A DNA stretch of 64,000 nucleotides from Ruegeria atlantica (GCF_001458195.1 NZ_CYPU01000039.1:62093-126092); one strand, 5' to 3'. Shown: positions 34,519-44,457, numbered from the stretch's first letter. Notes: generated from the sequence alone by a model not told the origin. Numbers and translations: made by a program.

Positions 34519-35904
34519 TTATTTATTCAATGCGTCCAGTGTGCGCGCCCACGAACGAATGCCCTTGTGGAAACTTTTCACGTCATACTTTTCGTTCGGT
34601 GAGTGGATGGCATCGTCGTCATTGGCGTAGCCGACGAGCATCGAGTCCAGTCCGAGAACCGAATCAAAATAGCCAACCACCGGGATCGAACCGCCCATGC
34701 CGGTAAAGACAGCTTCGCGGTTCCACTCATCTGATAACGCGCCGCGCGCGGCCTCGAATTCGGGGCGATCTAGGTTCATCACCGATGCCGGAGCCCCTTC
34801 GAGATCGTTGTCCCAGACAACTTTCGCGTCGGGCGACAGGCGATCTTCGACATGTTTGCGGATTTTGTCGCGCAGGGCATCGGGGTCCATGTCGCCGACC
34901 AGCCGGCAGGTGATCTTGCAGTGCGCTTCGGACGGGATCACGGTTTTCGATCCTGCACCGTTATAGCCGCCCCACAAGCCGTTCACTTCCAGCGTTGGAC
35001 GTGCCCATTGCTGTTCCAGTGTGGAATAGCCCTTTTCTCCATGCGGTTGCGAGTAACCGACAGAACTCAGGTATTCCGCCTCATCAAAACCGCAATTTTC
35101 CCATTGGCGGAGCTGCTCTACGGGCACTTCGTGTACACCTTCGTAAAACCCGTCAACGGCCACGCGACCGGTTTCGTCGTCGTAGAACGAGGCGACGATC
35201 TTCGACAACTCACGCAGCGGGTTCAGGCCCGGGCCGCCGTAGTGACCGGAATGCAGATCGATGCGGGGACCAATGATGGTGAATTCATCCTTGAGCATAC
35301 CGCGCAATTGCGAGGCGATGGAGGGCACGCCACGCGAGACCATCGAGGTGTCGCAGACCAGTGCTAGATCGGCTTTCAACTCTTCCTTGTTGGCTTCCAG
35401 GAACGGAACCAGCGAGGGCGAGCCGGATTCTTCTTCGCCTTCGAAGAAAAACGTGATGCGGTAGGGCAGAGTGCCGTGGATGGCTTTCCATGCGCGGCAA
35501 GCCTCGACGAAGGTCATCAACTGACCCTTATCATCTGAAGAACCTCGGCCACGGATGACCTGACCATTTTCGGTGTCTTCCAGAGCGGGATCAAAGGGGT
35601 CTCGGTTCCAAAGTTCCAGCGGGTCAACGGGTTGGACGTCGTAGTGGCCATAAAAAAGAACATGAGGACCGTCGCCGTCTTCGCCCACATGGCCAACGAC
35701 CATCGGGTGACCCGGGGTCTCGCGCTTTTCGGCTGCAATGCCAATGCTTTGCAGGTCGGCGACCAGCCAGTCAGCGGCCTGGTCGACCTGCTCTTTGTAT
35801 GCGGGGTCGGTCGAGATCGACGGGATGCGCAGAAACTCCATCAAACGGTCGATGGAAGTGGTCAAATCGGAATCGATCTTGCTCAGAACAGCGTCTAGCG
35901 ACAT
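34519..35904 (-). CDS. M20 family dipeptidase/carboxypeptidase
   Basis: A 461-residue zinc peptidase of the M20 family (CNDP-like dipeptidases). The metal-binding blocks are FYGHYDVQPVD, GRGSSDDKGQ (bridging Asp) and FEGEEESGSPSL (catalytic Glu), followed by a dimerisation domain with HSGHYGG. ATG 35904 (MSLDAVLSKID) has AGGAG 8 bases upstream and is preferred to longer readings. No signal peptide, so cytoplasmic use of imported peptides. Confidence 0.92.
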   Translation of the reverse strand: MSLDAVLSKIDSDLTTSIDRLMEFLRIPSISTDPAYKEQVDQAADWLVADLQSIGIAAEKRETPGHPMVVGHVGEDGDGPHVLFYGHYDVQPVDPLELWNRDPFDPALEDTENGQVIRGRGSSDDKGQLMTFVEACRAWKAIHGTLPYRITFFFEGEEESGSPSLVPFLEANKEELKADLALVCDTSMVSRGVPSIASQLRGMLKDEFTIIGPRIDLHSGHYGGPGLNPLRELSKIVASFYDDETGRVAVDGFYEGVHEVPVEQLRQWENCGFDEAEYLSSVGYSQPHGEKGYSTLEQQWARPTLEVNGLWGGYNGAGSKTVIPSEAHCKITCRLVGDMDPDALRDKIRKHVEDRLSPDAKVVWDNDLEGAPASVMNLDRPEFEAARGALSDEWNREAVFTGMGGSIPVVGYFDSVLGLDSMLVGYANDDDAIHSPNEKYDVKSFHKGIRSWARTLDALNK

Positions 35905-36089
35905 GAGCTTCTCCTGAATGGCGTGAACTGCTGCGGAACCTATCAGCACCGGCGGCGCCGTCCAGTGCGTATCGGCAGGATTTGCAGTATACTGTCGGAA
36001 ACAGAATGTGTGGCAGGGTTATCGCCTGCGTCGTTTCCTCGCGTCTTATGGCCGTAACTTTACTTGTCGGGGGGCGTGAACAGGGATAA

Positions 36090-36103
36090 TTGATACAGAT
36101 CAA
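36090..36103. promoter_or_regulatory. FNR/FnrL box upstream of hemA
   Basis: TTGAT-acag-ATCAA is a perfect FNR-family palindrome. In Rhodobacter, FnrL acts on hemA under low oxygen, which fits the position 136 bases before the start. The remainder of the 334-base gap 35905-36238 shows no gene. Confidence 0.8.
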
Positions 36104-36238
36104 TGCTGCGACTCCTGTAATGCCACTAGGCAAGGTACTCAAGGGGAAGCAAACCGCGGGGACGGCTTGATCCGTCATTCGGGGAAATAACGGGTTCGAC
36201 AAACAGCACGTCTATGTCGGGCACAGAAGGAGAAACTG

Positions 36239-37462
36239 GTGGACTATACTGCTCAGCTCGATTCAGCGATTGCCAGGCTGCATGACGAAGGCCGTTATCG
36301 GACCTTTATTGATATCGAACGCCAGAAGGGTCATTTCCCGCATGCTGTACGGACGCGTCCGGACGGCTCGCAGCAGAATATCACCGTGTGGTGTGGAAAC
36401 GACTATTTGGGTATGGGCCAGAATCCGGTTGTTCTGAATGCAATGCATGATGCGGTTGATGCTGCTGGTGCGGGTTCGGGCGGAACGCGTAACATCTCGG
36501 GCACCACGGTCTATCACAAGCAGCTTGAGGCTGAGCTGGCCGATCTGCACGGCAAAGAGGCAGCGTTGCTGTTCACCAGCGCCTATATCGCGAATGACGC
36601 GACGCTCAGCACTTTGCCGAAACTATTCCCCGGTCTGATCATTTATTCCGATGCACTGAACCATGCTTCAATGATCGAAGGCGTGCGCCGCAATGGAGGC
36701 GACAAGCGAATCTTCCGTCACAACGACGTCGCGCATCTGCGCGAGCTGCTTGAGGCCGACGATCCTGCGACACCCAAACTGATCGCTTTCGAGTCGGTCT
36801 ATTCGATGGACGGCGATTTCGGCCCGATCGAAGAGATCTGCGACCTGGCAGATGAATTTGGCGCGCTGACCTACATCGACGAGGTTCACGCGGTTGGCAT
36901 GTACGGTCCGCGCGGTGGTGGCGTGACCGAACGCGATCGTTTGGCGCATCGCATCGACATCATCAACGGAACACTTGCCAAGGCCTATGGCGTGATGGGG
37001 GGCTATATCGCCGCCAGTGAAAAAATGTGTGACGCTGTGCGTTCTTACGCGCCGGGCTTCATCTTCACGACATCGCTTCCGCCGGCCGTTGCCGCCGGTG
37101 CTGCCGCTTCGGTGGCCTATCTGAAAGGTGCGTCAGAGTTGCGAGAGCAGCATCAGACACAGGCCAAGGTGCTTAAGCTACGCCTGAAAGGGATGGGCCT
37201 GCCGTTAATCGATCATGGCAGCCACATCGTACCTGTGATCGTCGGCAACCCGGTGCACACCAAAATCCTGAGTGACAGACTGCTGGATGACCATGGAATT
37301 TACGTCCAGCCGATCAACTTCCCGACCGTGCCGCGCGGTACGGAACGCCTGCGCTTTACCCCGTCACCGATCCACGGACCGGGTGAAATGAACCGGCTGA
37401 TCCATGCGATGGACGAACTTTGGTCACATTGTGCGCTAAATCGCGCCGAACTTGCAGGATAA
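36239..37462 (+). CDS. hemA: 5-aminolevulinate synthase
   Basis: Condenses glycine and succinyl-CoA to 5-aminolevulinate, the first step of tetrapyrrole synthesis in alphaproteobacteria (Shemin route). The 407-residue protein begins [15 protein letters not shown] with a GTG codon; AGGAG at 36228-36232 decides this start. The PLP-binding Lys248 lies in [14 protein letters not shown], and the glycine loop [12 protein letters not shown] and [15 protein letters not shown] are visible. It stands alone behind an FNR-type site and is likely induced when oxygen falls. Confidence 0.97.
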   Translation: MDYTAQLDSAIARLHDEGRYRTFIDIERQKGHFPHAVRTRPDGSQQNITVWCGNDYLGMGQNPVVLNAMHDAVDAAGAGSGGTRNISGTTVYHKQLEAELADLHGKEAALLFTSAYIANDATLSTLPKLFPGLIIYSDALNHASMIEGVRRNGGDKRIFRHNDVAHLRELLEADDPATPKLIAFESVYSMDGDFGPIEEICDLADEFGALTYIDEVHAVGMYGPRGGGVTERDRLAHRIDIINGTLAKAYGVMGGYIAASEKMCDAVRSYAPGFIFTTSLPPAVAAGAAASVAYLKGASELREQHQTQAKVLKLRLKGMGLPLIDHGSHIVPVIVGNPVHTKILSDRLLDDHGIYVQPINFPTVPRGTERLRFTPSPIHGPGEMNRLIHAMDELWSHCALNRAELAG

Positions 37463-37524
37463 CCTCACGCCAAAGTGTGCAATGCGTTTGTCGCGTGTTA
37501 AGCTTACGCTAACAAAAGAGACGC

Positions 37525-37549
37525 GCGAATCGTTACGTAGGCGATTCGC
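37525..37549. other. Perfect 8-bp inverted repeat between hemA and the RodZ-like gene
   Basis: gcgaatcg / cgattcgc with a 9-base loop, without a T-run. It could be the hemA mRNA 3' end or an operator for the downstream gene. Confidence 0.4.
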
Positions 37550-37591
37550 CGTTGGCGTGTAACACGCGCAAGGCAGAATGGGGCAGCAGGG

Positions 37592-38806
37592 ATGATTGGG
37601 CGCAAATCACAGCGCGATTCCGAAGAAAACACGGACGTCAGGCCGAAGGGCTTTGACGACTATGAGGTACGGCTTGGCGACAGGATGCGCGGCGAACGCG
37701 CGACCATGGGTAAGTCTCTTTTGGATGTTCAACGCGAACTGCGGATCAAAGCCAACTACATAGCTGCAATCGAAGACGCTGATCCCGATGCGTTTGACAC
37801 ACCCGGCTTCATCGCCGGGTATGTGCGTTCTTATGCACGCTATCTGGGCATGAACCCGGATGATACCTTTGCCACGTTCTGCGCCGAAAGCGGGTTCGAA
37901 GTGGCCCATGGTATGTCAGCCGAGGCTTCGGTTGTTCGCAAACCATCCGGGGGGGTGCCCGCACGGGGCCCGATGGGGCGCGATCCGTTCATCTCGCCGA
38001 ATACACCTTACATCCCGGGCAGGGAATCTCTGGTCAGCCAGATTGAGCCCCGCGCTATTGGGTCGTCTCTGGTCCTGCTAGCTATGATTGGTGGCATTGG
38101 CTATGGCGGTTGGGCTGTATTGAACAAAATCCAACAGGTTCAGGTGAGCCCGGTTGAACAGGCCCCGGTGGTTCTGTCCGATCTCGACCCGTTGGATGCA
38201 GCCCGCGCTCCGGTAGAACTTGCCGAAGCAGCAGAATCCACAGCACCGACCCCCGAGGCGCTGGATCGTCTTTATCGCCCACAGGCGTTGGATGTTCCGG
38301 TTCTTGTGGCACGTGACGCGCCGATTGCCACATTGGACCCTCGCACTGTCGGAACGTTCCGCCCGCCAGAGGCGCCCCGGATCGAAGTGGCCGAGGTGCA
38401 CACTGTTGAACGTCTCGCATTGCCGCAGGTTGTTGAACAGGTTGATACCTCACTGAAGATCGTGGCCGTTGCCCCATCGTGGATGCGTATTCGCGCCGCC
38501 GATGGAAGCGTTCTGTTTGAAGGCACATTGGGCACGGTCGAGCAGGGCAATACATTCGAGATTCCGCTGACCGAAGAACCTCCGCAACTGCGCGCAGGGG
38601 CTTCGGGTTCCGTTTATTTCTCGATGAATGGTGAACATTTTGGGCCCGTTGGCGCGCCGGGCACAGTGACTAAAGGGGTTCTGCTGTCTAAGGACGCGGT
38701 TGCCGAACGCTATGAGATCGCCGATCTGGAATCCGAACAGAACAGCGCCCTCAAACAATTGGTGGCCGAACTTCAGGCGGAAGTACCTCAAACGCCGACT
38801 GAGTGA
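37592..38806 (+). CDS. RodZ-like helix-turn-helix membrane protein
   Basis: A 404-residue protein with the RodZ layout: an N-terminal cytoplasmic HTH domain of XRE type (LGDRMRGERATMGKSLLDVQRELRIKANYIAAIEDAD... about residues 25-100), a linker, one membrane segment (IGSSLVLLAMIGGIGYGGWAVL, about 152-173), a Pro/Ala-rich stretch, and a periplasmic beta domain like DUF4115 (SWMRIRAADGSVLFEGTLGTVEQGNTFEIP). RodZ connects MreB to the wall machinery. The gene is directly upstream of ispG, as is often seen in proteobacteria. Confidence 0.85.
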   Translation: MIGRKSQRDSEENTDVRPKGFDDYEVRLGDRMRGERATMGKSLLDVQRELRIKANYIAAIEDADPDAFDTPGFIAGYVRSYARYLGMNPDDTFATFCAESGFEVAHGMSAEASVVRKPSGGVPARGPMGRDPFISPNTPYIPGRESLVSQIEPRAIGSSLVLLAMIGGIGYGGWAVLNKIQQVQVSPVEQAPVVLSDLDPLDAARAPVELAEAAESTAPTPEALDRLYRPQALDVPVLVARDAPIATLDPRTVGTFRPPEAPRIEVAEVHTVERLALPQVVEQVDTSLKIVAVAPSWMRIRAADGSVLFEGTLGTVEQGNTFEIPLTEEPPQLRAGASGSVYFSMNGEHFGPVGAPGTVTKGVLLSKDAVAERYEIADLESEQNSALKQLVAELQAEVPQTPTE

Positions 38807-38877
38807 TCTGGCCATTGCGGTGGCCGGGTAGGCGGACTATTTAAAGACGCAACTCAGGCAGCTTTGGACCCGTCCTC

Positions 38878-39999
38878 ATGTCCCTTAATCACGTCCGCCC
38901 GTGGCGCAATATCTACCGCCGCAAATCCCGCCAGATCATGGTTGGAAATGTTCCGGTCGGAGGCGACGCACCCATTGCTGTCCAGACGATGACAAACACC
39001 CTGACAACGGATGTTGCCGGGACCATTGCGCAGGTTCAGGCCGCAGCAGAGGCGGGTGCCGATATCGTGCGGATTTCCGTCCCTGATGAGGCGTCATCGA
39101 AAGCACTAAAAGAGATCGTGCGCGAAAGCCCGGTTCCTATCGTGGCCGACATCCACTTTCACTATCGGCGCGGTATCGAAGCTGCCGAAGCGGGTGCCGC
39201 ATGCCTGCGCATCAACCCGGGCAATATCGGCGATGAAAAGCGTGTGAAGGAGGTTATCAAGGCCGCGCAGGACCATAATTGCTCGATCCGCATCGGGGTG
39301 AACGCCGGTAGTCTGGAAAAGCACCTGCTTGAGAAATATGGCGAACCATGCCCCGAGGCGATGGTCGAGAGCGGTTTGGAGCATATTCGGATCCTACAGG
39401 ACAACGACTTTCACGAGTTCAAGATAAGCGTGAAGGCCAGCGACGTCTTCCTGTCGGCCGCAGCCTATCAGGGCATTGCCGAGGCCACGGACGCGCCGAT
39501 CCACCTTGGCATCACCGAAGCTGGCGGGTTGGTGTCTGGCACCATCAAATCGGCCGTCGGGCTGGGCAATTTGCTGTGGATGGGTATTGGCGACACGATC
39601 CGTGTCAGCTTGTCCGCTGACCCGGTCGAAGAAGTAAAAGTGGGCTTTGAGATCCTGAAATCTCTGGGCCTGCGCCATCGCGGCGTGAACATCATCTCGT
39701 GCCCCTCCTGCGCGCGGCAGGGGTTCGACGTGATCAAAACGGTCGAGGCGCTGGAACAGCGGCTGGAACACATCAAAACGCCGATGAGCCTGTCGATCAT
39801 CGGCTGCGTGGTGAACGGGCCGGGTGAGGCGCTGATGACCGATGTCGGTTTCACCGGCGGCGGGGCTGGATCGGGCATGGTTTATCTGGCGGGCAAGGCC
39901 AGCCACAAGATGTCCAACGACCAGATGATTGATCACATCGTCGAAGAGGTCGAAAAGAAGGCGGCGGAACTGGACGCCGTGGCTGAGGCGGCTGAATAG
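38878..39999 (+). CDS. ispG: 4-hydroxy-3-methylbut-2-enyl diphosphate synthase
   Basis: IspG makes HMBPP from MEcPP in the non-mevalonate isoprenoid route with a 4Fe-4S cluster. The 373-residue protein shows [15 protein letters not shown] at the start, the TIM-barrel part ([19 protein letters not shown]) and cluster-binding Cys residues in [11 protein letters not shown] and [10 protein letters not shown], plus the downstream Glu. It lies 71 bases after the RodZ-like gene on the same strand. Confidence 0.97.
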   Translation: MSLNHVRPWRNIYRRKSRQIMVGNVPVGGDAPIAVQTMTNTLTTDVAGTIAQVQAAAEAGADIVRISVPDEASSKALKEIVRESPVPIVADIHFHYRRGIEAAEAGAACLRINPGNIGDEKRVKEVIKAAQDHNCSIRIGVNAGSLEKHLLEKYGEPCPEAMVESGLEHIRILQDNDFHEFKISVKASDVFLSAAAYQGIAEATDAPIHLGITEAGGLVSGTIKSAVGLGNLLWMGIGDTIRVSLSADPVEEVKVGFEILKSLGLRHRGVNIISCPSCARQGFDVIKTVEALEQRLEHIKTPMSLSIIGCVVNGPGEALMTDVGFTGGGAGSGMVYLAGKASHKMSNDQMIDHIVEEVEKKAAELDAVAEAAE

Positions 40000-40010
40000 T
40001 TGATATCACT

Positions 40011-40025
40011 GACCCTCGGGTCTTG
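40011..40025 (+). terminator. Small hairpin after ispG
   Basis: gaccc-tc-gggtc followed by TTGTT. The stem is only 5 bp, so it is a weak candidate. Confidence 0.35.
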
Positions 40026-41096
40026 TTAGACGGCGGGCATTTGTTGCGTTGCGCAGTGAATACCGCCACCAAATTCGCCTAAAATATCGACGTTCAGTGC
40101 CACAACTTCGCGCCCCGGGTAATGTCGGGACAGGGCGTCGCGCGCGATGGTGTCGGTTTCTTTGTCACCGAATTGGGCCATGATGACCGCGCCATTGCAA
40201 ACATAGTAGTTTGCATAGGACGCCACGCACTCTGGATCTTTGACCCGCCTTCTGACTGGTTCCGGAATAACCTCTACTTGTAAACCTTCCGCAACCAATC
40301 GGTCATGCGTGTCCAATGCCGCAAGATGGAAGGGGTCCTGAAAATCAGGCTCGTCTGGAAGGTTGACCAGAACACGACCCGGTCCGGTAAGGCGTGCCAG
40401 ACTGTCGATATGGTAGTCGGTAATGTCTTCGCCCCAAACACCCTCGGACCAAATCATGCGGTTTGCTCCGTAGGCGGCCAAAAGTTTGGCTTCGATCTCG
40501 TTACGAGACTGGCCAGGGTTGCGATTGTCATTCAGCCATGAGCTTTCATGCGCAATGAGCAGGCCGTGCCCGTCTTGCTCAACACCTCCACCTTCACCGT
40601 TCAGGCCGGAGGGAAGGAGCGGCAGGCCCAGTCGTTCAGCAACGCGACCAGCGACACGAGCGTCCTGTTTGTGTGCTTGCTTCTCACCCCAGCCATTGAA
40701 CTGGATTTTGCGGATCGCCATGTCACCGCCGTCTGAGATCAAAAAGATCGGTCCGGAATCCCGGCACCAAAGGTCTTCGGTTGGGACGTCCCACAATTCA
40801 ACTTCCGTTGAAAGTTTTTCACGCGCTGCCGAATGCTGTTCGGCGGCAGCCAGCATCGTCACCGGTTCAAATGGCGATATCGCATTGGCAATATCGGCGA
40901 TCGTTTGCTGCACCAGATCACGCAAGTGGGCATCTGGATACACATTGCTGCTTACCGGCCACTGCATGAAAGTGCGTTGGTGTCGTGTTTCTTCCGCGGG
41001 AACAAAATAGCCCAAACCAGCTTGGGCAAAAGGTTGCTGTGTGACACTCATTAACCCAATCGCCCCACCGGACAGCAGAACTTCCCTACGCTTCAT
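40026..41096 (-). CDS. Agmatine deiminase-family protein with a Tat-like signal
   Basis: The 356-residue protein belongs to the agmatine deiminase/peptidylarginine deiminase (PAD_porph) family: RTFMQWPVS near the start, WCRDSGPIFL, LNGEGGGVEQDGHG, DYHIDSLARL and the active-site Cys in GGGIHCATQQMPA. Unlike usual cytoplasmic AguA it starts MKRREVLLSGGAIGLM...QPFAQA, which looks like a twin-arginine signal with a cleavage site near residue 25. ATG 41096 is used. No agmatine amidohydrolase (aguB) gene is adjacent, so the substrate could be a guanidino compound outside the cytoplasm. Confidence 0.85.
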   Translation of the reverse strand: MKRREVLLSGGAIGLMSVTQQPFAQAGLGYFVPAEETRHQRTFMQWPVSSNVYPDAHLRDLVQQTIADIANAISPFEPVTMLAAAEQHSAAREKLSTEVELWDVPTEDLWCRDSGPIFLISDGGDMAIRKIQFNGWGEKQAHKQDARVAGRVAERLGLPLLPSGLNGEGGGVEQDGHGLLIAHESSWLNDNRNPGQSRNEIEAKLLAAYGANRMIWSEGVWGEDITDYHIDSLARLTGPGRVLVNLPDEPDFQDPFHLAALDTHDRLVAEGLQVEVIPEPVRRRVKDPECVASYANYYVCNGAVIMAQFGDKETDTIARDALSRHYPGREVVALNVDILGEFGGGIHCATQQMPAV

Positions 41097-41124
41097 TGTG
41101 AAAACCCCAATAGGCTGTTGGGTG

Positions 41125-41151
41125 AAGAGCACCTCAGCGAGAGGTGCTCTT
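41125..41151 (-). terminator. Perfect hairpin between dsbA-like gene and deiminase gene
   Basis: aagagcacctc / gaggtgctctt is an 11-bp perfect stem with a 5-base loop. It follows the dsbA-like stop on the minus strand, but the T-run on that strand is poor, so it may only partly stop transcription. Confidence 0.6.
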
Positions 41152-41157
41152 TGTTCA

Positions 41158-41916
41158 TCAGCCCTGTTCTGCGCGCACACCGTCCGCAATCTGCTTCATC
41201 TGATCCGCTGGCAGGAACCCACGCAGCATCTCTGTGCCCAGAACAAATGAAGGTGTTCCCGAAATCTGCATACGCTGCGCCAGCGCACGGGTCTGACCGA
41301 TTTCATCCGTAACCTGCTCGCTGTCCATGGCCGCAATGATCGCATCGCTGTCCAGGCCGAGGCCATCCGAAATCCGGCGCAGGGAGACTTCGGAAGGCTC
41401 TCCACCGAATTCCATCAGTGCGTCATGGACCTGTTTGTAGGCGTCAGCGCCAGCCACATGTTTGGTTGCGACCGCAAAGCGCGAAGACAGGACCGAGGCG
41501 TCGCCCAAGATCGGGAATTCCTTGATCACAAGGCGGATGTTGCCATCTTCGGCCAACAGGCTCGCGACTTCGGGCACGGCGCGGCGACAGTAGCCGCAGC
41601 GGTAATCCATGAATTCGACCAGAGTGATGTCGCCTTCCGGGTTGCCGCCAACCCAGCTATAGCCGTCGTTGAACAGCTCGTCCGCATTGGCGGCGACCAG
41701 TTCCTTGTCAGCGGAAGCTTCGGCCACAGCGTTACGCTGTTCAAGAATGTTGATTGCTTCGATGATCACTTCGGGGTTTTCCAGAAGGTACTCGCGCACC
41801 TGCACACCGAACTGTTCGCGTTCGGCATCGCTCATGGTGCTCAGGTCCAGGGCCTGCGCGGGGCCGGTGATCAGGGAAAGCCCCAGAAGGGCGGGTGCAG
41901 CATGTCTGAGGATCAT
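41158..41916 (-). CDS. DsbA-family periplasmic thiol oxidoreductase
   Basis: A 252-residue exported protein (signal peptide MILRHAAPALLGLSLITGPAQA) of the DsbA/Com1 type. The N-terminal helical segment with LLENPEVIIEAI is typical of the ScsC/Com1-like group, then the thioredoxin fold with active site Cys107-Gly-Tyr-Cys110 (FMDYRCGYCRRA) and a cis-Pro loop (SGTPSFVLG). It oxidises or isomerises periplasmic thiols. The ATG overlaps the stop of the upstream M48 gene (ATGA), so it is translationally coupled to it. Confidence 0.93.
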   Translation of the reverse strand: MILRHAAPALLGLSLITGPAQALDLSTMSDAEREQFGVQVREYLLENPEVIIEAINILEQRNAVAEASADKELVAANADELFNDGYSWVGGNPEGDITLVEFMDYRCGYCRRAVPEVASLLAEDGNIRLVIKEFPILGDASVLSSRFAVATKHVAGADAYKQVHDALMEFGGEPSEVSLRRISDGLGLDSDAIIAAMDSEQVTDEIGQTRALAQRMQISGTPSFVLGTEMLRGFLPADQMKQIADGVRAEQG

Positions 41917-43271
41917 TTCCGGTTCCTTTTCTTTTTCTTCGCTCGTTCCGAGGCAATCAACACATCCTGTGCCCGTTGCCAACCAGGTGAACCTTCGGGC
42001 AATTGCCCGACGGCGCGTTTTGCGTGAATGCCTGCATCGACCAGGCGGCCTTGCAGGGCATAGCGTTCTGCGGTCACAGCCGAGGCCATGCCGTTATTTC
42101 CGACCTTGGCATAAGCCATTCCAAGATCCTGCATCAGCCGTGCATTGCGATAGTCCCGCGCGCGGGCCTTTTCAAGCACCTTCAGGGCGTCGGTCGTCTG
42201 CCCATCTGCCAGCAAGGCGCGCCCGTACCCCGCCAGAAGCAATGGATCATTTGGCGACATCTCAACTGCCTGTCCATAAGCTTTAATTGCGTCTGGCAAC
42301 TTTCTGTTTTCCAGCAGAATTTGCCCTTTTAGCTCATAAAAGAACGGATCATCGGGCCGGATTTCCAGCGCGCCGTCGATCGCTGCCCTTGCGCGGGCCA
42401 GATCGCGGTTTTGATGATGTGCGGCGGCTTCGCGCATCAGGCGGATGTCCTGCGCGCTTTCCTCTTTCAACCGGCGCAAGGTCCAGCCCGGCGAGCGTAG
42501 GAAGGCCGATAGCTTGCCCTTGACCCGCGCGAACCAGTAGTCGGCGTTGGGGTTTGGTGAAGCATGATCGCTGAACTCGCCCACAAACGCCTCAGCGGCG
42601 CGCAGCCGTTCGCGGCTGGTGGGGTGGGATCGCATATAGGGGTCTTGGTTGGCAGTGTTCAACAACTCCTGACCGGCAAACTTTTGGTGCAGAGCGACCA
42701 TCCCGTTGGGTGAGATCCCCGCCGCGCGCAGGTAACTGGCCGAACTGCGGTCGGCTGATGCCTCTTCTGCCCGTGTGTGCCCCAGGAAACTGCGCAGGGC
42801 AGACGCGGATGTGCCAGCGGCGATTCCCGCTGCGGCCTCGCCACCACCTGCGGCTGCGGCGATCAGGGCCAGCGCAGTGCCCAGCTGGGCTTTGCGCTGC
42901 GCTGCGCGCATATTTTCAACCCGTCTGGCCAGATGGCCGTTGGCGATATGAGCCGCTTCATGGGCGATCACGGCTTGCAGCATCTCAGGGCTTTCGACGG
43001 TCAGGATTAGCCCGTAATTTACGTATATCGCGTTGTAATCAATGACAAATGCGTTGAATGTGCTGTCATTGACGACCAGAATTTTCACCCGATTGGTGTT
43101 TAGCCCGGCGGCCCGCAGAATGGGAAAGGCCAGTTCGCGCAACCCGTGCTCGATATCGGGGTCGCGGATCAGGCTTTGAGCGCTGGACTGAAACGCACTG
43201 CTCATCCATGTCACTGCAATCAGCAACAGGGCCGGGATTGACGCCAGCCTGGATAAGCGTTCAAAAGCCAT
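41913..43271 (-). CDS. M48 metalloprotease with TPR domain (BepA-like)
   Basis: A 452-residue protein with an N-terminal hydrophobic signal (LASIPALLLIAVTWMSSAFQSSAQS), an M48 peptidase domain with HEAAH at residues 104-108 and the third ligand in HTRAEEASADRSS, and C-terminal TPR repeats (about 300-430: DPFFYELKGQILLENRKLPDAIKAYGQAVEMSPND...). This is the layout of BepA/YfgC, which checks assembly of outer-membrane proteins. ATG 43271 is chosen, with 43295 an alternative. Its 3' end overlaps the DsbA-like gene, which fits a shared periplasmic quality-control role. Confidence 0.9.
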   Translation of the reverse strand: MAFERLSRLASIPALLLIAVTWMSSAFQSSAQSLIRDPDIEHGLRELAFPILRAAGLNTNRVKILVVNDSTFNAFVIDYNAIYVNYGLILTVESPEMLQAVIAHEAAHIANGHLARRVENMRAAQRKAQLGTALALIAAAAGGGEAAAGIAAGTSASALRSFLGHTRAEEASADRSSASYLRAAGISPNGMVALHQKFAGQELLNTANQDPYMRSHPTSRERLRAAEAFVGEFSDHASPNPNADYWFARVKGKLSAFLRSPGWTLRRLKEESAQDIRLMREAAAHHQNRDLARARAAIDGALEIRPDDPFFYELKGQILLENRKLPDAIKAYGQAVEMSPNDPLLLAGYGRALLADGQTTDALKVLEKARARDYRNARLMQDLGMAYAKVGNNGMASAVTAERYALQGRLVDAGIHAKRAVGQLPEGSPGWQRAQDVLIASERAKKKKRNRK

Positions 43272-43293
43272 GGCTGCAACATGGGAGATGGGC

Positions 43294-44457
43294 ATGAGAA
43301 ACTCAACCCGATCCGGGGTCGATCCCTTCATCGTGATGGACGTGATGGAGGCCGCACGCCGCGCCGAAGAGGCCGGACGGCACATCATCCATATGGAGGT
43401 CGGCCAGCCGGGAACGGGCGCGCCCAAGGGGGCCGTTCAGGCCTTGGCCAAAGAAATGGATCAAGGTCCGCTGGGCTATACCGTGGCTTTGGGTCTGCCC
43501 GCGCTGCGGCAACGGATCGCAAGCCTGTACGGTGAGTGGTACAACGTCGATCTCAACCCCGACCGCGTCGTGGTTACACCGGGATCGTCCGGCGGGTTTC
43601 TGCTGGCATTCACTGCCCTGTTCGATAGCGGCGACCGCGTTGGTATCGGCGCGCCGGGCTATCCGTCTTACCGGCAGATTCTGAAAGCGCTAGGTCTGGT
43701 CCCTGTCGATCTGCCCACTGCACCTGAGAACCGGCTGCAACCCGTGCCATCCGATTTCGCAGGGCTCGACCTGCAAGGCCTGATGGTTGCCTCGCCTGCG
43801 AACCCCACCGGCACGATGTTGGATCACAAAGCGATGGGCGCGCTGATAGACGCCGCGCAGGGGCAGGGCGCTTCGTTCATCAGTGATGAGATTTACCATG
43901 GGCTGGAATATGAGGCCAAAGCCGTCACCGCGTTGGAACTGACTGATGACTGCTATGTGATCAACTCGTTTTCCAAGTATTTCTCGATGACCGGCTGGCG
44001 CGTTGGCTGGATGGTGGTTCCCGAAGATCAGGTGAGGGTGGTCGAACGGATCGCCCAGAACATGTTCATCTGTGCGCCGCACGCCAGCCAAGTGGCCGCG
44101 CTGGCGGCAATGGATTGCAACGATGACTTGCAGACCAATCTGGATGTTTATCGCCGCAACCGCCAATTGATGCTGGACGTGCTGCCCAAGGCCGGTTTCA
44201 CCAATATCGCGCCGCCAGATGGGGCGTTTTATGTCTACGCCGACGTCTCGGACCTGACCGACGACAGCCGGGCCTTTGCGGCCGAGGTGTTAGAAAAGGC
44301 CGGGGTAGCCGTCACGCCGGGGCTGGATTTCGACCCGCTGCGCGGTCATACGACGCTTCGGTTTTCATACGCGCGATCGACGGCGGACATCGAAGAGGGT
44401 CTGCAGCGCCTGCACCGCTTTATGGCGGATCGCGGTGCGATCACGGAACAGGCCTGA
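43294..44457 (+). CDS. PLP-dependent aminotransferase (class I/II)
   Basis: A 387-residue fold-type I aminotransferase. Visible are GQPGTGAPKGAVQAL, the VTPGSSGGFLLAF phosphate loop, SPANPTGTM, SDEIYHGLEY and the PLP Lys in INSFSKYFSMTGWRVGW. ATG 43294 is preferred because GGGAGATGGG precedes it; a longer frame to 43270 overlaps the divergent M48 start. The donor and acceptor cannot be read from sequence; it resembles aspartate/alanine-type enzymes. It is followed by amiC. Confidence 0.9.
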   Translation: MRNSTRSGVDPFIVMDVMEAARRAEEAGRHIIHMEVGQPGTGAPKGAVQALAKEMDQGPLGYTVALGLPALRQRIASLYGEWYNVDLNPDRVVVTPGSSGGFLLAFTALFDSGDRVGIGAPGYPSYRQILKALGLVPVDLPTAPENRLQPVPSDFAGLDLQGLMVASPANPTGTMLDHKAMGALIDAAQGQGASFISDEIYHGLEYEAKAVTALELTDDCYVINSFSKYFSMTGWRVGWMVVPEDQVRVVERIAQNMFICAPHASQVAALAAMDCNDDLQTNLDVYRRNRQLMLDVLPKAGFTNIAPPDGAFYVYADVSDLTDDSRAFAAEVLEKAGVAVTPGLDFDPLRGHTTLRFSYARSTADIEEGLQRLHRFMADRGAITEQA

